64,000 nt of DNA, from assembly GCF_027571385.1 (NCBI RefSeq), contig NZ_CP085636.1, positions 4,756,001 to 4,820,000 on the forward strand, written 5' to 3'. This document shows positions 20,503 to 30,800 of the stretch, one piece after another. A program made the position numbers and the translations under genes. How positions within the stretch are numbered: position 1 is the stretch's first letter; every line of letters starts with the position of its first letter. A model generated the notes under the pieces. The model had not been told where the DNA came from. It did no database searches and was given only the letters and a program-made list of their open reading frames with translations. The DNA comes from Shewanella sp. MTB7. GTDB taxonomy: Bacteria > Pseudomonadota > Gammaproteobacteria > Enterobacterales > Shewanellaceae.

Positions 20503-20551
20503 CAACAATGTTAAAAGCTATCGATTAAATAACAGAATAATACTGAACAGA

Positions 20552-21739
20552 TTAATTCTTTAACTTAGTACGCTTTTTTTGCATATTATCGCTTGCCAGA
20601 TAATTAGTACTAGCAGAATTATTATCATCATATTTTTTAAAGGCTTTTAATGGCGGTAGCTCAATCAGTTTCACGTCACTATTTTGAATACCCCAATGAA
20701 TAATATTATGTATCAACACAGACCCCTGAACGACTTTAACATCGGTCTGGTAGTAAACTGGCGCCTTAGATTGATTACCGCGGTATTTACCCGCTACATA
20801 ATATAGGGGATGGCTATCGTTCGAGAATGCATTATCGTCCTTATCCTCTATCTCAAGACTGTTGTTACCGATAATACAATTCGATTCGAGTCGACAAGTT
20901 TCTACCATTGATTGCATAGTACTTTTACTTAACGGCCAATCCTTCTTTAAAGGAGGTGAAGTCATCTTCTTAAACTTCCTAAAGTGAGGGCGAGCGACAG
21001 ACACTCTAGTATTGTCCCACTTCCCCGCGACAGCTGTAATTTGCCACGTTTGACAATTCCGATCTTTTTGCCAAGTTAACCCCGCATCAACCAAAATATT
21101 AATATTCTGATACTCACTGCGTGCCCTATGCATATCGGCATTTTTTATCATACAAGCCGATATAGCAATCTCTTTAATAAGAGGCTCTGAGTCATATTTA
21201 GCGGCCAGCAACTGATGCAACTCTTTGTAACGAGTCTTAAAAGCACTTTTCCAGAAGTGTGGAAAATCGCCATCAAAATTGCTGCCTTTAAAATCCAACG
21301 TCGAAGAACCGGCCTCATTTTTTACCCATTGAGGCGTATAGATCCCTGCAAAAACCCTTAGCTTAATCCCAAGCTTATTGTTACCCGGAACATCATTCCA
21401 TGTCTCGACATCGTCAATCGCAGCATCAATCCAGCTCGAATCCAGCACAGCTTTCTGACCTGGAGCAACTGGCGCATCAGGTTGTAATGCATTCCACTCT
21501 ACCTGAACCACAATACCATCAACTTCCTTGCCCCAATCGGTAGGTTTTGATGTATCAGCAATATTTGGATCATCATAGCCATTACGCGAACCGGGCTGAT
21601 GACTTATATCGCCACGGGTATAAAACCCCTTGGCACGACTTTTAGCTTCAACTTCTACACTTATTCCCGCAGCAACAATACCAGCGACCACAAGGGAGAG
21701 CATAGGTAAAACAGATTTTGAATTATTCAGTTTGTACAT
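20552..21739 (-). CDS. Secreted TIM-barrel-like protein of unknown family, copy 2
   Basis: 395 residues; the paralog of the gene at 18934-20097. The signal peptide is nearly identical (MYKLNNSKSVLPML). The central block around EIAISACMIKNADMHRARS is identical in both copies, pointing to a conserved functional site. This copy keeps TPQWVKNEAG where copy 1 has WVKDEAG, and has eight extra residues near the C-terminus (NNSASTNY). The fold pattern suggests an extracellular or periplasmic barrel enzyme or binding protein, possibly acting on carbohydrate; this is inference from strand/helix pattern only. Confidence 0.75.
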   Translation of the reverse strand: MYKLNNSKSVLPMLSLVVAGIVAAGISVEVEAKSRAKGFYTRGDISHQPGSRNGYDDPNIADTSKPTDWGKEVDGIVVQVEWNALQPDAPVAPGQKAVLDSSWIDAAIDDVETWNDVPGNNKLGIKLRVFAGIYTPQWVKNEAGSSTLDFKGSNFDGDFPHFWKSAFKTRYKELHQLLAAKYDSEPLIKEIAISACMIKNADMHRARSEYQNINILVDAGLTWQKDRNCQTWQITAVAGKWDNTRVSVARPHFRKFKKMTSPPLKKDWPLSKSTMQSMVETCRLESNCIIGNNSLEIEDKDDNAFSNDSHPLYYVAGKYRGNQSKAPVYYQTDVKVVQGSVLIHNIIHWGIQNSDVKLIELPPLKAFKKYDDNNSASTNYLASDNMQKKRTKLKN

Positions 21740-22155
21740 AACTGCCTCTTTATTCTGTATATGTATGTTTTATTAAATAACCTCATATCTACAGCTATAA
21801 ATACTGTTATTCACCTCCATATTATAATATTAATAGTATTTATAAGGCGTGAAGCATTAAACTAACATTGAAAACAAGCTGCGTCAATAAGCAAGAAAAC
21901 AGCCAAACTTAAGCCTGAAGTGAAAAAACAGATATGAATTAGATAATAAGATTCAAGCATTAGGTAAGAAAATATAGCAAAGCCAATGAACAAGAAAATG
22001 GAAGTTAAGCGAGCTTTAAATAGCTTGAGTTATTCTTAGACAAGGCATAACAACCTACCACTTAAGCTCATTATTAAATCTGAGTAAGAAGCTTAAAGTT
22101 ATGCCATTAAGAATGAATAGTACAAATAAGAATGAATAGTACAAAACCCTATTTA
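21740..22155. other. Upstream region of copy 2 and a short tandem repeat
   Basis: 21740-22023 is the duplicated leader/promoter region. 22108-22126 and 22127-22145 are two perfect copies of a 19-bp unit (TAAGAATGAATAGTACAAA), ending 10 bp before the fliB-type stop codon. No other gene or RNA is visible. Confidence 0.6.
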
Positions 22156-23349
22156 CTAACGACCACAGCTTTTCAGCAAACTGAGTATCGCTTGTGAGCC
22201 AGAGAAGGAGGATTGTTGCAGAATGCTTCTAGCTGACTTTATAAAATTGGGTTTATGTAGTCTCACTACGTGGTAAACCTGAAAACACAAGACGATATCA
22301 CGTTCACTTAAGCCATTGTACTTTGCAGCCATAACGGCGAGATAACAACGTAACATAAAACAGTCGAGTATCAGTAAGTTGAACGCAGCCAATGGGTTTT
22401 TATCTGCTGTCAGCGGAAATTGCAGATGATAAATATAGTAGAGTAGATAACGGCTAAACAGATCCTCATAGGATGCCAATGCCGGAATGGCAATATCATT
22501 CCAGGCACTATTTATACGTTCCATATCCAGCTCACCCTTTGTATCTGACATGGCTAAAATGGCATCATTTAACTCACCAAATCTGGGACGAAAACGTCTC
22601 GGGTGTTCGTCACAACACATAGTATGAAGCGAAAGAAAGGTATGCAGTTGATGTTGTGGCACATAGGGGAATGATTCAAAAGCCTGTTGGAGTTCCCCAT
22701 TTTTTGCTATATGTGATAAATACATGAACTTATCATCCAACAAACCTAGCGAAGCTTGCTGCTTAGATACACTATCGGCGCAATTGACCAACATACCTAT
22801 GGCAAACAAGCTATGTTGCCAGTTTAAATGTTCATCGAGCAACAACTCGATACTATAGTCATAGGCCTTGACAGCCCACTCCGGCACGGATCTAGGAAAA
22901 ACATCCTTTTCGGTCGCATGACTCTCAAAGATAAAAGCATCCGTACCAAACAATATCTGCCTGGCAGCCTCAGGACAGGACAACGAAAGACTTTCGAATG
23001 TATCAGCCCCTCTCACTCTAGAGATCCTGGGGTAACTTCTGCAGGTGTCACTCAAGGCATCTTCTCCCGCGAGAACATGGATCTTACAAAGCTTGTTCTG
23101 TTGCAGAAACGGACACTTCCCCTGATCATTAAAGCGAATAATGATCAAATCATCATCTTTGTTGTTAATTAACTGCATCGAATCTTCAGCTAGACTCTTC
23201 AACTCCGGATGCGCCATCGTTTTGTGATAACTTGCTTTATCGACATGAACCGACCAGTCGATACAACAGGAATCTTCGCAGTCGGGACCTATGCAGTGAA
23301 GTTCACTGACACGTAAAGCACGCTGCTTTTGCAGCCGATAGTTAAACAC
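22156..23349 (-). CDS. fliB: FliB-type lysine-N-methylase, orphan
   Basis: About 397 residues from a GTG at 23349; an ATG at 23418 in the same frame would overlap the upstream CPBP gene by 50 bp. FliB features: a Cys cluster CIGPDCEDSCCIDWSVHVD, then CPFLQQNKLCKIHVLAGEDALSDTCRSYPR, whose Cys residues match those of flagellin lysine methylase. FliB methylates surface lysines of flagellin in Salmonella. No flagellar gene is in this window, so the substrate here is open. The N-terminus lies at the join with AT-rich DNA, and the true start may have been displaced. Confidence 0.75.
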   Translation of the reverse strand: MFNYRLQKQRALRVSELHCIGPDCEDSCCIDWSVHVDKASYHKTMAHPELKSLAEDSMQLINNKDDDLIIIRFNDQGKCPFLQQNKLCKIHVLAGEDALSDTCRSYPRISRVRGADTFESLSLSCPEAARQILFGTDAFIFESHATEKDVFPRSVPEWAVKAYDYSIELLLDEHLNWQHSLFAIGMLVNCADSVSKQQASLGLLDDKFMYLSHIAKNGELQQAFESFPYVPQHQLHTFLSLHTMCCDEHPRRFRPRFGELNDAILAMSDTKGELDMERINSAWNDIAIPALASYEDLFSRYLLYYIYHLQFPLTADKNPLAAFNLLILDCFMLRCYLAVMAAKYNGLSERDIVLCFQVYHVVRLHKPNFIKSARSILQQSSFSGSQAILSLLKSCGR

Positions 23350-23368
23350 GGCTGCGCGCGGCCTATCC

Positions 23369-24127
23369 TTATTTGTAGTGTTTAATGAAGAACTCAGGGA
23401 ACAAAACCAAACTTGCATTTATTAAAAAATGTATCAGAATTAGAAATTCTAAACGTTTGAATTTATTTAGAATAAAACAAGTCCCAAAAATCAGGCTAAA
23501 AACCACATAATTTAAAGTTAGCCCTAAACTTCTAAATTCCCCATGAATAAATACAAATGAAATCGCAATTATTGGTAGTATAAACCAAAGGTTTGGTATT
23601 ATTCGTTTTAGTCGTGTTAATACAAACCCTCTAAATATCACATCTTCTGTAATAGCAGCTGTAAATGCTAGAACAATAATAGTAACTAAACACTCTAATG
23701 TGCTAATTGGGCCAATAAATCCTGCTAGGGATATTGTTGGAAGCTCGTTTCCATAATATATTATTGGAATAATAAGTGCTGAAACTATTAATATAGCTAA
23801 CATCCCGATAAACCAATGTTTATGTTTAATAAACCATGACTAATCAACTCCAACAGAACTCCAGGTTTCATTATTTTTTATTAACGCATATCTTATAAAT
23901 AAAAATGAAACCCAATGAAACAACAAATTAGAGAAAACAAAATACCACCATTCAGTTCTTTCATTATTATTATGTAATGATGAAATAAAATCATCTGGTA
24001 AAAATGGAAAGAATATAGAACTAAAAAAGTCTGTACTGTATAGAACAGGATATGCAATTAAGCCAACTATCAAGGCGACAACCGTATATTTATCTAAATT
24101 GGTTTTCGTATGAATGTCTGAGTTCAT
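23369..24127 (-). pseudogene. CPBP intramembrane protease gene split by an amber codon
   Basis: Two readings in the same frame, 23840-24127 (95 residues) and 23369-23803 (start at an internal Met), are separated only by a TAG at 23840-23842. Joined, they give about 252 codons, a normal CPBP (CAAX-type) length with several membrane helices. The second half carries the family motifs: TEDVIFRGFVL (the EExxxR position reads EDxxFR), FVFIHGEF and HFLINASL. The region is much more AT-rich than the genes around it, suggesting transfer. The stop may have inactivated the gene, or a shorter product may start downstream. Members cut prenylated proteins or act in bacteriocin self-immunity. Confidence 0.65.
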
Positions 24128-24543
24128 CTAATCCCTCGCTTAGTCTGATTAAAATTATCCATTCTCTATAACTTTTGGTAAACGATTTCCGATACACGTT
24201 CACCTTACTGAACCTACACACCTTATGTCTGTTACTCAACAGTAAAACCTGAGTTAAAGACTCCGTCAGCAAACCATAATAATCGAAGAGATAACATTCT
24301 CGTGAATCAGCAGGTGTAGATGCGTCTGTGACCGTTGACGGCAAGGAAGCTGTCGTCGAGCTTACAAGGACGTACTAGCAGCGTGTCACAGAAACATCTG
24401 CACACACCCGCTGGAGGCGATAGAGTAGAATGAAAGTACGATTTTCAAAAACTCACCCAAATACCAAACCAGCAAGAAACTAAATCAGAAAATGTAATCA
24501 GCCTTCACTCGAAGGCTAACTAGATTTGTTATTAGACAAACAG
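24128..24543. repeat. Structured repeat-like region
   Basis: No gene supported. 24319-24332 (GATGCGTCTGTGAC) and 24385-24398 (GTCACAGAAACATC) form an imperfect inverted repeat that extends outward with GGTGT / ACACC. The block 24300-24415 is GC-richer than its surroundings and looks like a dispersed Shewanella repeat I have seen elsewhere; the minus-strand reading 24090-24344 that crosses it is probably not a gene. Confidence 0.4.
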
Positions 24544-24580
24544 AAACGCCATTGGTATTAATGAAATACCAATGGCGTTT
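24544..24580 (-). terminator. Hairpin after prmC
   Basis: A perfect 16-bp stem (AAACGCCATTGGTATT and its complement) with a five-base loop. On the minus strand it lies 74 bp after the prmC stop and is followed by CTGTTTGTCT, so it probably ends the hemA-prfA-prmC message. Confidence 0.6.
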
Positions 24581-24653
24581 AAACTTATTACTGATAACAG
24601 TACCGCTCAGGCCAACTCAAGAATAAGCAGCACAAGCCGATGCAGCGGCGAGT

Positions 24654-25496
24654 TTACCTTGGCCAACGCCCCAACGTACAACGGTCATTGCTACCAAAGT
24701 CCCGTACCGTGGCGACATTTTCATAGCCAAGTTCAATCATCTTATCTCTAAGCTGGATCGCTTGCTCAAAACCATGCTCCAACAGTAGATATCCTCCGGG
24801 TGCCAGATAATCTCGAGCACTTTCGGCAATATGATACAGATCCCCAAAGCCGTGCTCAGATGCCGTTAATGCACTATGAGGTTCAAACCGAACATCGCCC
24901 TCTTCAAGATGGTTATCCATCTCATCGATATAAGGAGGATTAGAGACAATCAGATTAAAATCATAGCAACAAATTGAATCGAACCAATCACTTTGGACAA
25001 TCTCGACCTGAGGCAACTTCAGGTTTACTCGGTTAGCTTTTGCCAATGCCACCGCTTCGATGATCTTATCTACGGCGGTGATCTGCCATTGAGGCTTCTC
25101 ATAGGCCAGAGAAAGAGCGATGACTCCTGTTCCAGTGCCTAAATCCAGCACTTTGGCTGTTTCAGCTAAGGGAAGGTTAAGCGCCGTTTCTACTAATATT
25201 TCAGTATCAGGTCGAGGGATCAAGGTGGTTGGGTTCACCAAAAAAGGCAGTGACCAAAACTCACGTTCGCCAACAATGTGGGCTATCGGCGTACCGATAA
25301 CACGTCTGGCAACCATCTGAGTGTATTCAGCGATCTGATCCGATGTTAGACGCTCATCGGGCCAAGTATAAAGGTAACCCCGTTGTTTATGTATGATGTG
25401 TAATAACATCACCTCGGCATCAAGCTTAGGTGTATCAGAAACATCGAGCAACTGAGGTGAGGCCCATACTAGGGCCTCGGATAATGTCTGGTACAA
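24654..25496 (-). CDS. prmC: Release-factor glutamine methyltransferase
   Basis: 280 residues. A helical N-terminal domain (1-80) that binds the release factor is followed by a class I methyltransferase fold: VLDLGTGTGVIALSLA binds S-adenosylmethionine, and VSNPPYID near residue 185 is the NPPY motif that holds the glutamine side chain. PrmC methylates the Gln of the GGQ loop in release factors 1 and 2. It lies 59 bp after prfA on the same strand. The usual next gene, sirB2, is 7.7 kb away because of the accessory block. Confidence 0.95.
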   Translation of the reverse strand: MYQTLSEALVWASPQLLDVSDTPKLDAEVMLLHIIHKQRGYLYTWPDERLTSDQIAEYTQMVARRVIGTPIAHIVGEREFWSLPFLVNPTTLIPRPDTEILVETALNLPLAETAKVLDLGTGTGVIALSLAYEKPQWQITAVDKIIEAVALAKANRVNLKLPQVEIVQSDWFDSICCYDFNLIVSNPPYIDEMDNHLEEGDVRFEPHSALTASEHGFGDLYHIAESARDYLAPGGYLLLEHGFEQAIQLRDKMIELGYENVATVRDFGSNDRCTLGRWPR

Positions 25497-25555
25497 ATGA
25501 TGTCCTTAATTTGAAACCTTGCTAAGTAGCTTAGAGTAAGATGAGTTCTTTCGAA

Positions 25556-26641
25556 TTAATCTTCCGCTAACGCCGCTAACATATCAGCTTGATTTTCTAA
25601 TATTAAGGGATCGATAAGCATGTTTAACTCACCTTCCATAACTTCGTTTAAGCGATACAGAGTCAGGTTGATTCTGTGTTCACTCAAACGACCTTGAGGG
25701 AAGTTGTAAGTACGAATACGCTCTGAGCGATCTCCACTGCCTACAAGATTACGACGAGTACTTTCTTCTGCACTACGACGCTTCTCATCTTCTACCGCTT
25801 GAATTCGAGCAGCTAACACACTCATGGCTTGCGCCCGGTTTTTATGCTGCGAGCGTTGGTCTTGGCACTCGACGATTATACCAGTCGGGATATGAGTAAG
25901 ACGGATAGCAGAATCTGTTTTGTTGACATGTTGCCCACCCGCACCTGATGCTCTGAAGGTATCGACTTTCAGATCACCCTTATTAATTTCAATGGCTTCT
26001 GATTCAGGAACTTCTGGCATAATAACAACAGTACATGCAGAGGTGTGCACGCGGCCTTGAGACTCGGTCTCTGGTACACGTTGGACTCGATGTCCACCGG
26101 ATTCAAACTTAAGCCTGCCGTAAACGCCTTCACCTGACACTTTAACGATAACTTCTTTAAAGCCACCATGCTCGCCTTCGTTAGCGTTCATGACTTCTAT
26201 TTGCCAGCGATTTTTTTCACAAAAACGACTATACATACGGAAGAGATCACCCGCAAAAATCGCAGCTTCGTCACCACCCGCACCTGCACGGATCTCAATG
26301 AACGCATTTTTGTTGTCGTTAGGGTCTTTAGGAAGCAGTAAGATTTGCAACTCATCTTCTAGCGTTTCTAGTACAGATTTAGCGACTTTAATCTCATCCT
26401 GAGCCATCTCTTTAAGCTCAGCATCATCTTCATTAAGCATCTCTTTTGCAGCTTCAAGATCTTCCATCGCTCGTTGAAAATTGGTGAAAGTCTTCACCAC
26501 ATCTTCAAGCTGAGAATATTCTTTAGAAAGCGCACGGAAACGGTCCTGATCTGAGATCACACTCGGGTCGCTAAGCAAAGCCAACACTTCTTCATTACGT
26601 TCAAGCAAGCCTTCAAGCTTGCGGATCACACTGTCCTTCAT
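25556..26641 (-). CDS. prfA: Peptide chain release factor 1
   Basis: 361 residues, the normal length. The [15 protein letters not shown] segment holds the GGQ motif that triggers peptidyl-tRNA hydrolysis. The codon-reading P-x-T motif appears as PET in [10 protein letters not shown], where E. coli has [20 protein letters not shown] and [17 protein letters not shown] are also diagnostic. It ends translation at UAA and UAG. The gene lies 13 bp after hemA and upstream of prmC, which modifies its product. Confidence 0.97.
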   Translation of the reverse strand: MKDSVIRKLEGLLERNEEVLALLSDPSVISDQDRFRALSKEYSQLEDVVKTFTNFQRAMEDLEAAKEMLNEDDAELKEMAQDEIKVAKSVLETLEDELQILLLPKDPNDNKNAFIEIRAGAGGDEAAIFAGDLFRMYSRFCEKNRWQIEVMNANEGEHGGFKEVIVKVSGEGVYGRLKFESGGHRVQRVPETESQGRVHTSACTVVIMPEVPESEAIEINKGDLKVDTFRASGAGGQHVNKTDSAIRLTHIPTGIIVECQDQRSQHKNRAQAMSVLAARIQAVEDEKRRSAEESTRRNLVGSGDRSERIRTYNFPQGRLSEHRINLTLYRLNEVMEGELNMLIDPLILENQADMLAALAED

Positions 26642-26654
26642 TAAAACGCTAACC

Positions 26655-27905
26655 TTAGTTTTTATCTAGTCCGAGCGCACTTCTAAGCTGGCCAATGCTA
26701 TTCAAATCACCTTGGCGGCTCGCTGCTGTTAAGGCTTGAGTTGGTGCATGGATCAATTTATTGGTTAGCTTATTCGCCAGCTCGAGTAATAGTTGTTCAC
26801 TATCTCCGCCCTGGGCTAACTTATTGATCGCACGCTCAACTAGTTCATCTTTTATCGCCATACTTTGGGTACGGTATTCACGAATACTGTCGACCGTTTC
26901 TAACGATCTGACCCACTCCATGAAAAGATGTGACTCTTCTTCAGCAATTATTTCAGCTTGCTCGGCAGCTTCCCTTCGGGAGGCCATATTCTGTTCAATA
27001 ATGCCTTGCAGATCATCCACTGTATAGAGGAAGGCATCGTCTAGCTCTGCAACCTCGGCTTCAATATCTCGAGGAACTGCTATATCTACCAACAACATAG
27101 GTTGATGACGACGCTGCTTTAGCGCTTTTTCTACCATGCCTTTGCCTAATATAGGTAAAGGACTCGCGGTGGATGATATCACGATATCGGCCTGAGCGAG
27201 ATAATCTGGTATCTGTTCGAGTGTAATAGCTGTTGCGCCAAACTCTTCACACATGCCTTGGGCCCGTGAAAGTGTCCGGTTTGCAACGACCATGGACGCA
27301 ACACCGTTATCTTTTAGGTGTCTGGCGACCAGCTCTATCGTTTCACCAGCACCAATCAACAAAACTTTAGTCGATTTAATTGAGGAAAAGATATGTTTAG
27401 CCATACTCACTGCTGCAAACGCAACAGACACAGCCGCGGCACCAATTTCCGTTTCCGTGCGCACTCTTTTGGCGACAGAAAACGTATTTTGGAACAAGCG
27501 GTCCATAGTGATAGCAACGGAGCCCGCCTCTCTTGCTTTAACAAAGGACTGTTTCACTTGTCCTAAGATTTGTGGCTCACCTAGAATCAAGGAGTCCAAA
27601 CCAGAAGACACACGCATTAAGTGCTTAACGACTCCTTGGCCCTTAAATTTATATAAGCAAGGCTCTACCTCTTCATGGGAAAGTTGGTGATACTCTTCGA
27701 ACCAACGAATAATCTCAGCTTCGTCACCAGTATTGGTGTAAAGTTCTGTTCGATTACAGGTTGATATGATCACGGCCTCACCAGTCTTGGTGCATTTTGC
27801 CAAACTCTTCATAGCATCATGAATTCTATCTGGCGAAAAGGCTACCTTCTCACGTAGGTCGACCGTGGCTGTTTTATGGTTTATACCGATTGCTACAAGG
27901 CTCAT
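26655..27905 (-). CDS. hemA: Glutamyl-tRNA reductase
   Basis: 416 residues from the ATG at 27905 ([18 protein letters not shown]), matching E. coli HemA; an upstream ATG at 27956 adds 17 residues not seen in the family. The catalytic Cys lies in [10 protein letters not shown] near residue 50. [17 protein letters not shown] is the family signature, and [17 protein letters not shown] the NADPH site. It reduces glutamyl-tRNA to glutamate-1-semialdehyde, the first committed step of haem synthesis. It diverges from lolB, the conserved arrangement. Confidence 0.96.
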   Translation of the reverse strand: MSLVAIGINHKTATVDLREKVAFSPDRIHDAMKSLAKCTKTGEAVIISTCNRTELYTNTGDEAEIIRWFEEYHQLSHEEVEPCLYKFKGQGVVKHLMRVSSGLDSLILGEPQILGQVKQSFVKAREAGSVAITMDRLFQNTFSVAKRVRTETEIGAAAVSVAFAAVSMAKHIFSSIKSTKVLLIGAGETIELVARHLKDNGVASMVVANRTLSRAQGMCEEFGATAITLEQIPDYLAQADIVISSTASPLPILGKGMVEKALKQRRHQPMLLVDIAVPRDIEAEVAELDDAFLYTVDDLQGIIEQNMASRREAAEQAEIIAEEESHLFMEWVRSLETVDSIREYRTQSMAIKDELVERAINKLAQGGDSEQLLLELANKLTNKLIHAPTQALTAASRQGDLNSIGQLRSALGLDKN

Positions 27906-28180
27906 CTGACTCGTTCTGGTCTCTAGGATCTGGTTATCTTGCGAGTTGTTATTCATTCTACTGAATTGAATAGACTAAAAACAGAATATGCTTAACAAAA
28001 CCGAATAATAATCTCAACTCTTATCAATTTTTATCATTAAATGACCTTTTTAGGCTTCATAATGTCTTTACTGCTACATGCTTACAGACTTGGGAGCACA
28101 AGGATCGCTATAAATTTACTGATTTCCATTGTATTCTCATCAGTCCCTCGTATCATATTAACCTTCAATGCCAGCAAAAG

Positions 28181-28834
28181 ATGAATAATTTGAGCTACTT
28201 CACAAAAACCAAGCTTCTCTGGGTAATATTAAGCCTCTCTTTACTATCAGCTTGTGCCACCAAGACACCCGATAACCTCATCCCGATTCAAGTTAATCAT
28301 GTATCACAGACACAAGCCTGGGAGATGCAAGGTAAACTTGCAGTGAAAACACCTAACAATAAATTCAGTACTAATCTCTATTGGTTACATACCCCAGATA
28401 GCAATGAGCTCAAATTAACCACCATGCTGGGCACCACCGTTCTTTCTCTGACGACTCAACATGGTATTGCAAGATTAGAGGTCGACGGTAAGATTTATGA
28501 GCATCACGATGCTCAAGAGCTATTGACTGAGATCACTGGCTGGTCAATTCCTGTCGACTCTTTGCCCCTATGGATAACAGGCCAAACTGATATTGATGAC
28601 AACATCATCAGTCAAGATCAGCAGTTAAGGCCCCAAGTGTTACTATCATCAAGCGACACGCCTTGGCGAGTCGAGTTTAAAAGTTGGCAACAACAAAGCG
28701 GTGCCCAATTACCAAGATTACTGCAACTAACAAAAGACCAGCTTAGACTTAAAATACAGATAAGCCAATGGCAGGCACTTGCTGCAACGACCACTCAACA
28801 ATCTAATATAAACGATAAAACCATCAATGAGTAA
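28181..28834 (+). CDS. lolB: Outer-membrane lipoprotein receptor LolB
   Basis: 217 residues. A lipoprotein signal ends in LSAC with the modified Cys near residue 25. [26 protein letters not shown] and [22 protein letters not shown] segments are typical of LolB. It takes lipoproteins from LolA and inserts them into the outer membrane. The 3' end overlaps ispE by 8 bp (ATGAGTAA), so translation is probably coupled. The hemA / lolB-ispE-prs layout is the same as in E. coli. Confidence 0.93.
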   Translation: MNNLSYFTKTKLLWVILSLSLLSACATKTPDNLIPIQVNHVSQTQAWEMQGKLAVKTPNNKFSTNLYWLHTPDSNELKLTTMLGTTVLSLTTQHGIARLEVDGKIYEHHDAQELLTEITGWSIPVDSLPLWITGQTDIDDNIISQDQQLRPQVLLSSSDTPWRVEFKSWQQQSGAQLPRLLQLTKDQLRLKIQISQWQALAATTTQQSNINDKTINE

Positions 28835-29681
28835 TCACATATCTCTCGGCTGGCCAGCTCCCGCCAAATTGAACCTTTTTTTACACGTCAATCACAGGCG
28901 TGAAGATGGCTACCATGAACTACAAACCCTGTTTCAGTTTATTGAACATGGTGATGTGTTAGATTTTAAAGTTACAGAGAATTCAGCACTTAAATTGCAT
29001 TCAAATATCAGCGATGTTGTTGCTAATAACGATAACTTAATTCTTCGTGCCGCAAAATCATTACAGAAAAGGTCTGAAACAACCAAGGGAGCTGAGATTT
29101 GGCTCAATAAACGTCTGCCAATGGGGGGAGGGATTGGTGGAGGTTCATCGGACGCTGCCACCTGTTTAGTGGCATTAAATGCACTTTGGAAAACGAATTT
29201 AAGTCGAATTGAATTAGCTGAAATTGGTTTAACACTTGGTGCCGATGTACCTGTTTTCATTCATGGTTTATCCGCTTTCGCCGAAGGGGTCGGAGAACAG
29301 TTTATTCCCGTGTCACCAAAAGAGTATTGGTACCTGGTTTTAGTGCCGGATGTGCATGTATCAACCGCCGAAATATTCCAAGACCCCGATCTTACTCGCA
29401 ATACGCCAAAACTAGACCTTAATTCACTAATGAGCAGTCAATGGCAAAATGATTGCCAAGAACTTGTCGTAAAAAGGTACCCTCAAGTTGCCAAAACCTT
29501 GGGCTGGCTGATAGAATATGCGCCGTCTAGAATGACAGGAACCGGCGCTTGTATTTTCGGGGAATTCGAGCTGCAGCAGCAAGCACTGGACGTTTTGGCA
29601 AAACTGCCGGACGACATGACAGGTTTTGTTGCTAAAGGGACAAATATATCTCCTTTAGAGTTACGTTTAGCGCAACTTTAA
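28827..29681 (+). CDS. ispE: 4-diphosphocytidyl-2-C-methyl-D-erythritol kinase
   Basis: 284 residues of the GHMP kinase superfamily. [13 protein letters not shown], the ATP loop [16 protein letters not shown] near residue 90-105, and [14 protein letters not shown] near the C-terminus are the three kinase motifs. It phosphorylates CDP-methylerythritol in the non-mevalonate isoprenoid pathway. It overlaps lolB and is followed 66 bp later by prs. Confidence 0.96.
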   Translation: MSNHISLGWPAPAKLNLFLHVNHRREDGYHELQTLFQFIEHGDVLDFKVTENSALKLHSNISDVVANNDNLILRAAKSLQKRSETTKGAEIWLNKRLPMGGGIGGGSSDAATCLVALNALWKTNLSRIELAEIGLTLGADVPVFIHGLSAFAEGVGEQFIPVSPKEYWYLVLVPDVHVSTAEIFQDPDLTRNTPKLDLNSLMSSQWQNDCQELVVKRYPQVAKTLGWLIEYAPSRMTGTGACIFGEFELQQQALDVLAKLPDDMTGFVAKGTNISPLELRLAQL

Positions 29682-29747
29682 AGAAAACACTTTCTGGGGT
29701 AACTTATCCCCAGCCATTAAATGAAGCATACGCCTGAGGTTGATACA

Positions 29748-30695
29748 GTGCCTGACATTAAACTTTTTGCCGGTAACGCAACACCTGAACTCGCTAAGAA
29801 GATAGCCGACCGTCTATTTTGTAAACTTGGAGACGCGGATGTTGGCGTTTTCAGTGACGGCGAAATCAGTGTCCAGATAAACGAAAATGTACGTGGTGCG
29901 GATGTCTTCATCATTCAATCTACTTGTGCACCGACTAACGATAACCTAATGGAACTTATCGTTATGGTTGACGCACTTCGTCGTGCTTCAGCTGGTCGTA
30001 TTACAGCGGTGATCCCTTACTTCGGCTATGCTCGTCAAGATCGTCGTGTCCGTAGTGCTCGTGTACCGATCACAGCTAAGGTTGTAGCTGACTTCCTATC
30101 TAGCGTAGGTGTTGACCGCGTCCTAACCTGTGACCTTCACGCAGAGCAGATCCAAGGTTTCTTCGACGTTCCTGTTGATAACGTATTTGGTAGCCCTGTG
30201 TTACTTGAAGATATGTTAGCTAAGAATCTTGATAACCCTGTTGTTGTTTCTCCTGATATAGGCGGTGTTGTACGTGCTCGTGCCGTCGCTAAACTGCTTG
30301 ATGATTCAGATCTAGCCATTATCGATAAACGTCGTCCTCAAGCAAACGTTGCTCAAGTTATGCATATCATTGGTGATGTTCAAGGCCGTGATTGTATTAT
30401 CGTTGACGACATGATCGATACCGGTGGAACTCTGTGTAAAGCTGCTGAAGCTTTGAAAGAACATGGTGCTAACCGCGTATTCGCTTATGCAACTCACCCT
30501 GTATTCTCTGGTGATGCTGCTAAGAACATCGCTGAGTCAGTAATTGATGAAGTGATCGTGACTGACACTATTCCATTGAGCAAAGAGATCCAGGCACTTG
30601 AGAAAGTCACTCAGTTGACTATGTCGACTTTGATGGCTGAAGCGATTCGTCGTGTAAGCAACGAAGAGTCAATCTCTGCGATGTTTAAGCACTAA
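29748..30695 (+). CDS. prs: Ribose-phosphate pyrophosphokinase
   Basis: 315 residues from the GTG at 29748, chosen because it gives exactly the E. coli length and start ([16 protein letters not shown]) and has GAGG eight bases upstream; an ATG at 29721 adds nine residues. FGYARQDRR, the flexible-loop Arg residues, [11 protein letters not shown] and the PRPP-binding [10 protein letters not shown] are present. It makes phosphoribosyl pyrophosphate for nucleotides, histidine and NAD. Codon use is strongly optimised, as expected for a highly expressed gene. Confidence 0.96.
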   Translation: MPDIKLFAGNATPELAKKIADRLFCKLGDADVGVFSDGEISVQINENVRGADVFIIQSTCAPTNDNLMELIVMVDALRRASAGRITAVIPYFGYARQDRRVRSARVPITAKVVADFLSSVGVDRVLTCDLHAEQIQGFFDVPVDNVFGSPVLLEDMLAKNLDNPVVVSPDIGGVVRARAVAKLLDDSDLAIIDKRRPQANVAQVMHIIGDVQGRDCIIVDDMIDTGGTLCKAAEALKEHGANRVFAYATHPVFSGDAAKNIAESVIDEVIVTDTIPLSKEIQALEKVTQLTMSTLMAEAIRRVSNEESISAMFKH

Positions 30696-30720
30696 TTAAT
30701 TTATTGCTTGCAACATCAAA

Positions 30721-30748
30721 AAAACGCACTCAATGAGTGCGTTTTTTT
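30721..30748 (+). terminator. Terminator after prs
   Basis: Stem ACGCACTC / GAGTGCGT with a short loop and seven T, 25 bp after the prs stop. An A-run precedes the stem. Confidence 0.9.
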
Positions 30749-30800
30749 ATGGCTGAAATAGTAGCTATCGCTAAAATGCTTTCTACATAAAGCTTATCTA

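Larger units (their letters stand above)
20466..22023. repeat. Tandem duplication unit 2
   Basis: Direct repeat of 18851-20385: terminator, coding region and upstream region in the same order and orientation. Unit lengths are about 1.54 and 1.56 kb with roughly 80 bp of unique DNA between them. Divergence is spread along the unit, suggesting an old duplication under selection for the protein. Confidence 0.85.

Noticed and set aside
24090..24344. 84-residue minus-strand reading
   Set aside because: Crosses the boundary between the AT-rich protease gene and the structured repeat; no ribosome site and composition changes midway.
24319..24398. The inverted arms as an integron attC site
   Set aside because: No core GTTRRRY / RYYYAAC pair and no integrase in the window.
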